64,000 nt of DNA, taken from the NCBI RefSeq assembly GCF_000255555.1, contig NZ_AGRW01000049.1:1-64000 (forward strand), in the 5' to 3' direction. Shown here one piece after another: positions 60,063 through 64,000 of the stretch (within the stretch, counting starts at the first letter, position 1; every line of letters starts with the position of its first letter). The DNA comes from Treponema saccharophilum DSM 2985. Its GTDB lineage: Bacteria; Spirochaetota; Spirochaetia; Treponematales; Treponemataceae. The translations under genes were made by a program, and so were the position numbers. The notes below the pieces were generated by a model, which made no database searches, was not told the DNA's origin, and was given only the letters and a program-made list of their open reading frames with translations.

Positions 60063-61355
60063 TTACTCTCCAAGCAGCTTCTTTGCCTCAAGAAACTGAG
60101 AGATTCCTTCCGCCACCTTTTTTGCCTCGCGCATTGCAAGAACGACGGTCGCAGGCTTGTGAACGACATCTCCGCCGGCAAAGATTCCCCTGCGGCTTGT
60201 CATTCCATACGGCTTCTGCTTCGTTATGACATAACCGGATTCATCGCAGTCGATTCCCTGCGTCGTGCTGAGAATGCGGGCCGCAGGCCGAGAGCCTATC
60301 GCGAGGAGAATCTTGTTTGCCGGAAGGACGACCTCCCCCTCCGGCGTCTGGCAACGGAGCCCGGTAACGCATCCGTTCTCCCCGACGAATTCGAGCGGCG
60401 CGTGCTCCCATTTGAAATCGACGCCGTCCTTTATCGCGCCGTCATACTCTGCTTTCGCCGCGCGCATAAATTCGACGGTCTTCCTATACGCGACAGTAAC
60501 GGAGGCAGCCTTCATCCTGACAGCCGTGCGGCAGGCATCCATAGCGACGTTCCCCGCACCGATGACGATTACGTTGTCGCCTTCCTTGATGGGGACATCA
60601 TCCTTCTCGACGTTGCCGTCCTGATACAGGCGCACCATCCTGAGAAGATAATTCGACTGGATTACGCCGGTCAAGTCTTTGCCGGGGAGGTCAAGCGACT
60701 TCGCGAGCGCCGTTCCGGTTCCGATGAAAACGGCATCAAAACCGTTCTTGAACATCTCCTCGACCGTTATATCGACGCCGACCATCGTGTTCGTTATGTA
60801 TTTTACGCCCAGCTCCTCGATTTTCTTCGTCGTCCTCCGGACAACATCTTTCGGGAGCCTGAATTCGGGAATTCCGTAAAGGAGAACACCGCCCGGCTCG
60901 CTTTCCCCCTCATAAACGGTAACCTCATAGCCCTTGCGCGCAAGATCGCCCGCAACGGTAAGCCCGGCGGGACCGGAACCTATCACGGCAACTTTTCCCT
61001 CGGTCCTTACGATTTTCGCATCTTTCGCGAATTTTGCCTCAGCCTCGAAATCTGCGACGAAACGCTCTATCTGACCAATCTTTATTCCCTTTCCGCTCTT
61101 TGCAAGGACGCAATGCCCCTCGCACTGGTTTTCGTGAGGACATACGCGCCCGCAGATTGCGGGAAGATTGCTCTTGCGCGAAATTATCTCGAATGCTTCT
61201 CCAAAATTCCCAACGGAAACGGCGTGGTTGAAAGCAGGAATCTCATTCTCGATTGGACAACCAGTCCGGCACAGCGGTTTCGGGCAGTTGAGGCACCTGC
61301 GCGCCTCGGCGACTGCTTCCTCAATCGTATAGCCCCTGATTTCTTCTTTCTCCAT
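60063..61355 (-). CDS. gltA: Glutamate-synthase small-chain / NfnB-like FAD-NADPH oxidoreductase
   Basis: The 430-aa protein has the N-terminal Fe-S ferredoxin-like domain (CLNCPKPLCRTGCPIENEIP and CGRVCPHENQCEGHC), an FAD-binding GSGPAGLTVAGDLARKG (about 128-144), and a NADPH-binding GAGNVAMDACRTAVRM (about 272-287), ending with the FAD motif GIFAGGDVV. These are features of GltD/GltA-type proteins. No large glutamate synthase subunit is adjacent, so it may act as an NfnB/sulphide dehydrogenase-like partner of ferredoxin. Good promoter at 61390-61418; GAGG is 9 nt before ATG 61355. Confidence 0.9.
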   Translation of the reverse strand: MEKEEIRGYTIEEAVAEARRCLNCPKPLCRTGCPIENEIPAFNHAVSVGNFGEAFEIISRKSNLPAICGRVCPHENQCEGHCVLAKSGKGIKIGQIERFVADFEAEAKFAKDAKIVRTEGKVAVIGSGPAGLTVAGDLARKGYEVTVYEGESEPGGVLLYGIPEFRLPKDVVRRTTKKIEELGVKYITNTMVGVDITVEEMFKNGFDAVFIGTGTALAKSLDLPGKDLTGVIQSNYLLRMVRLYQDGNVEKDDVPIKEGDNVIVIGAGNVAMDACRTAVRMKAASVTVAYRKTVEFMRAAKAEYDGAIKDGVDFKWEHAPLEFVGENGCVTGLRCQTPEGEVVLPANKILLAIGSRPAARILSTTQGIDCDESGYVITKQKPYGMTSRRGIFAGGDVVHKPATVVLAMREAKKVAEGISQFLEAKKLLGE

Positions 61356-61389
61356 AAAACTAGACCTCGTCTGAAAAAGTATATCCTAC

Positions 61390-61418
61390 AGTATAATGAA
61401 CAGGAACGCAAAAATCAA
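61390..61418 (-). promoter_or_regulatory. Promoter of the gltA-like gene (and probably cheW)
   Basis: Minus-strand TTGATT (61418-61413), 17-nt spacer, TATACT (61395-61390). It starts 7 nt after the comF stop codon. The predicted start near 61383 leaves a 28-nt leader. Confidence 0.8.
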
Positions 61419-61424
61419 AGAAAA

Positions 61425-62234
61425 TCAATCGACAATGAACAGCGACACGCAGTGCACCCGCCTGACACCGAGCGATGCCAGCACGGAAGCGCAATCGCAG
61501 ACAGTCGCGCCGGTCGTCACGACATCATCGACGAGGACGACGGTCTCCGGGACAGAATCAACCCCCGCGCGGAAAAGAGCCTTCCGCAGTTTTTTCCCGT
61601 CGACGGCACGATATCCTTTTCCCCGCGTCCCGAGCCGCTCCTCGCGGGAAAGCTTTTTCTGCTGGTTTTTGGAAAGACGCCTCAAAATGCGGAGCACACG
61701 CCGCCCGTATCCGTGCCGGAGATAGAAGCAGAGCTCGTCAACCTGATCCCACCCACGGCGCCTTATCTTCCCAGGGCGGGGCGGAACAGGAACGACGCAC
61801 AACGGAGAATCCTCGCCTTTTTCGGCATCGCGAATCTTCCGCTCGGCAAGCGCCGCGAAAAAAGGCGACAAGCTTCGTATTCCCCTCGATTTCCAGTCGA
61901 AAAGCAATTCCTTCCGCCAGAGCGCATACGAGTGCGCCGGATGCATTCCCGCGACGGACAGCTTCTTCCCGATGCCGTCACGGCACCGCCAGCATATGTT
62001 CTCGCCCCCGGAAAGTAGCGACGCGCACGAAGGGCAGCGAGGCGGCGGCGGGAGGAGGAATGTCGACGCGCAATCAGCGCAGAGCGGATACACGACAGTC
62101 CTCCGCCCGCATCCCGCGCACACCTCGCCGCCGAAAACGAACGACAGCGCGGCACGGAAAACGGACAGCAGGAAGAAAAAAATCCTGAACGGCGGCTCGG
62201 TAAACGAGAACGGGAACAGCAGCATCGAAAACAT
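61425..62234 (-). CDS. comF: ComF-family phosphoribosyltransferase-like protein
   Basis: The 269-aa protein has a hydrophobic N-terminus, two zinc-knuckle pairs (CAGC/CADC and CPSC/CWRC, about 39-85), and a C-terminal type I phosphoribosyltransferase domain with the PRPP loop VVLVDDVVTTGAT (about 233-245) and VVPVPPRPGKIRRRGWDQVD. ComF family members act in DNA uptake or repair (natural competence) in some bacteria; the role in treponemes is unknown. ATG 62234 has GAGAGG 13 nt upstream, so the start is not certain (ATG 62225 possible). It follows mutS by 94 nt. Confidence 0.88.
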   Translation of the reverse strand: MFSMLLFPFSFTEPPFRIFFFLLSVFRAALSFVFGGEVCAGCGRRTVVYPLCADCASTFLLPPPPRCPSCASLLSGGENICWRCRDGIGKKLSVAGMHPAHSYALWRKELLFDWKSRGIRSLSPFFAALAERKIRDAEKGEDSPLCVVPVPPRPGKIRRRGWDQVDELCFYLRHGYGRRVLRILRRLSKNQQKKLSREERLGTRGKGYRAVDGKKLRKALFRAGVDSVPETVVLVDDVVTTGATVCDCASVLASLGVRRVHCVSLFIVD

Positions 62235-62328
62235 ACGGCATAAATATCCTCTCGACGCGCGCCTTTTTTCAAAAACCCCTTATAATTTTCTGTTATACGC
62301 CGTCATCTCGCCGACCGCACGCGAAAAA

Positions 62329-64000
62329 TCACGTTCCGGAAAGCGCCGACTTCCACCGTTCGATAATCTGCAAAGCCTGCTTCGGCGTTATCTCGTCCGT
62401 GTCGACCGACAAGATTTCCTCAAGAACAATCTCCTCGTCCGAGAAAAGCCCCGGCATCGTGACGGAAAGGCGCGGGTTCGGCGGGACGTCGGGGACGGTT
62501 GACGTCTCAATCCTGCATGAACCGGAACCGGCAGAATCCTGCAGGGAGGAAAGAATCTCGGACGCCCTTTTTATGACGGTCTGAGGGATTCCCGCGAGGG
62601 ACGCGACGTGGATTCCGTACGAATTCTCGCTCGCGCCCTCCTTCATCTTCCTCAAAAAGACGACCTTGTCCCCGTCTTCAAGGACGTCCATGCACATCAG
62701 CTTGAGCGACGGATGGACCATTCTCGTAAGCTCGTGGTAATGCGTCGCAAAAAGCGTCTTGCACTGTATCGTGTTGAGAAGATATTCCGAGACTGCCCAT
62801 GCAATCGAAAGCCCGTCCTCGGTGGATGTCCCGCGCCCGACCTCATCCATTATGACGAGCGATTTTCTCGTCGCGCCGCGCAGAATGTACGCGGTCTCCG
62901 TCATCTCCACGAGGAACGTCGACTCGCCGCGCGCGAGGTTGTCGCTCGCGCCGACGCGGCAGAATATTCTGTCGACGACGCCGACATGCGCCTCTTCGGC
63001 AGGAACATACGAGCCTATTTGCGCCATCAGCGCGAGAAGGGCGTTCTGCCTGAGATAGGTCGATTTTCCCGCCATGTTCGGCCCCGTTATGAGACCGAAG
63101 GACGCGCTTCCGTCTCCGGCCGACGACACGACGATATCGTTCGGAACGAATTCCCCGGACGGAAGATGCGCCTCGACTACGGGATGGCGGCCGCCGACGA
63201 CGCGGAACACGTCCCCGTCATCGACGACGGGGCGCACCCACCTGTTGAGGACGGCCGAAGAAGCGAGCGCCGAAACGACGTCGACGTACGCGATTTTATG
63301 GGCGACGGAAAGAATATACGAGGACTCCGCGGCAATCTTCGCGCGAATCTCCGCGAAAAGGGCGCGCTCCGTCTCGACGATTCTCGACGCGGCCTCGTTC
63401 ATCTGCCTCTCGATTTCCTGAAGGCGCGGCGTCGTGAACCGGTCGGAATTCGTGAGGGAGCGGCGCATTATGAAATGTGGCGGAACCTGGGAAACTTTCC
63501 CGCGCGTTATCTCGATGTAATATCCGGAAATCGAATTCACCTTTATGCGCAGGTTCTGGATGCCGGTCAGACGCTGCTCCTCCGCGGCGTACTCCTCAAG
63601 GATTCGGCCGGCGTTCTCCTGCATATCGCGGTAGCCGTCAAGCTCGGACGACCATCCCGCCTTCACGACGCGCCCGTCCCCGAACGTTGTCGAAGGGTCT
63701 TCTTCTATAGAAGAGGATATCAGCGCGGATATCTCCCTCGCCTTTTCCAGCTCGAAAGTCCCGAAACCGGCAGCGGAAAGTTTCTCCGCCATCCGTATCC
63801 ACGCGTCGAGGCTCGCGCGCAACGCCTGCAAATCCTTCGCATGGGCGCGTTCCATCGCAATCCTTCCGGCGAGGCGCTCGACGTCGAGTATCGACGACAA
63901 AAGGCTTTCGGCGTCATCCCTCATTCCTCCGTTGCCGAAGAAGAAGGACACGTCATCCTGCCGCATCTTTATATCGCCGACGGAGCGGAGCGGATAAAGG
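62329..64000 (-). CDS. mutS: DNA mismatch repair protein MutS, N-terminus off the right edge
   Basis: The reading frame is open to the last base (the ATG at 63966 is internal), so about 556 C-terminal residues are seen of a protein normally near 850-900. The lever/clamp region precedes the ATPase domain with Walker A GPNMAGKSTYLRQ, the RVGASDNLARGESTFLVEMT loop, Walker B 'LVIMDEVGRGTSTEDGLSIA', and FATHYHELTRM. The C-terminus ends in a helical segment for dimerisation. It recognises DNA mismatches; mutL is not in the window. Confidence 0.97.
   Translation of the reverse strand, partial: LYPLRSVGDIKMRQDDVSFFFGNGGMRDDAESLLSSILDVERLAGRIAMERAHAKDLQALRASLDAWIRMAEKLSAAGFGTFELEKAREISALISSSIEEDPSTTFGDGRVVKAGWSSELDGYRDMQENAGRILEEYAAEEQRLTGIQNLRIKVNSISGYYIEITRGKVSQVPPHFIMRRSLTNSDRFTTPRLQEIERQMNEAASRIVETERALFAEIRAKIAAESSYILSVAHKIAYVDVVSALASSAVLNRWVRPVVDDGDVFRVVGGRHPVVEAHLPSGEFVPNDIVVSSAGDGSASFGLITGPNMAGKSTYLRQNALLALMAQIGSYVPAEEAHVGVVDRIFCRVGASDNLARGESTFLVEMTETAYILRGATRKSLVIMDEVGRGTSTEDGLSIAWAVSEYLLNTIQCKTLFATHYHELTRMVHPSLKLMCMDVLEDGDKVVFLRKMKEGASENSYGIHVASLAGIPQTVIKRASEILSSLQDSAGSGSCRIETSTVPDVPPNPRLSVTMPGLFSDEEIVLEEILSVDTDEITPKQALQIIERWKSALSGT

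Noticed and set aside
60159-62018. 619-codon plus-strand frame antisense to the gltA-like and comF genes
   Set aside because: It is antisense to two convincing genes and contains no recognisable domain.

Overview
The window (about 55% G+C by eye) reads as a chromosomal segment of a spirochaete, most likely a host-associated Treponema. The evidence is a flgB-flgC-fliE-fliF-fliG-fliH-fliI-fliJ motility operon of spirochaetal layout, many short-lipobox lipoproteins, an LptD/OstA-like outer-membrane protein next to uvrA, TPR and PEGA-like periplasmic proteins, and no rRNA, phage, insertion sequence or CRISPR array. Species is not assigned. About 90% of genes lie on the minus strand; only five (16335-17213, 37299-37472, 37636-39027, 39058-40107, 40568-43108) are on the plus strand. 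The high G+C produces many long antisense open frames, which I left out.

Layout, left to right. 1-1.7 kb: small secreted proteins, including an RlpA-like one cut by the left edge. 1.8-7.3 kb: a proteostasis operon transcribed mcsA, mcsB-like, clpC, tyrS. 7.6-12.9 kb: lipoprotein-export ABC genes (two LolC/E permeases around LolD) downstream of ftsY. 13-16.1 kb: a PEGA-like protein, prfB, and a small Cas2-fold protein. 16.3-19.4 kb: two convergent secreted repeat proteins. 19.5-29.9 kb: one long run uvrA, lptD-like, phoH, pgpH, ybeY, corC. 30-36.7 kb: a lipoprotein island (two large paralogous Fn3-like lipoproteins, one small lipoprotein with a candidate 23-codon leader, and a seven-bladed propeller lipoprotein). 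36.9-37.1 kb: tRNA-Glu and tRNA-Gln. 37.3-43.1 kb: plus-strand ferredoxin, M23 peptidase, a secreted protein and a class A PBP between repeat-rich spacers. 43.5-51.8 kb: rpsD, then the flagellar basal-body operon. 51.8-64 kb: MATE transporter, argH, a helical unknown, recN, nadK, a DegT-like protein, cheW, a GltD/NfnB-like flavoprotein, comF, and mutS cut by the right edge.

Most interesting: (1) a 120-residue protein between fliF and fliG that looks like a FliG N-domain ending in a FliF-type C-terminal tail; (2) three genes (Cas2-like, PBP, uvrA) whose -10 box sits exactly 6 nt before the start codon, predicting leaderless mRNAs; (3) an McsB homologue in a complete mcsA-mcsB-clpC operon that has lost key kinase residues; (4) a DegT-fold protein beside cheW without the PLP lysine; (5) a solitary Cas2-like protein. 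All comparisons come from family knowledge and reading by eye; no database search was run.
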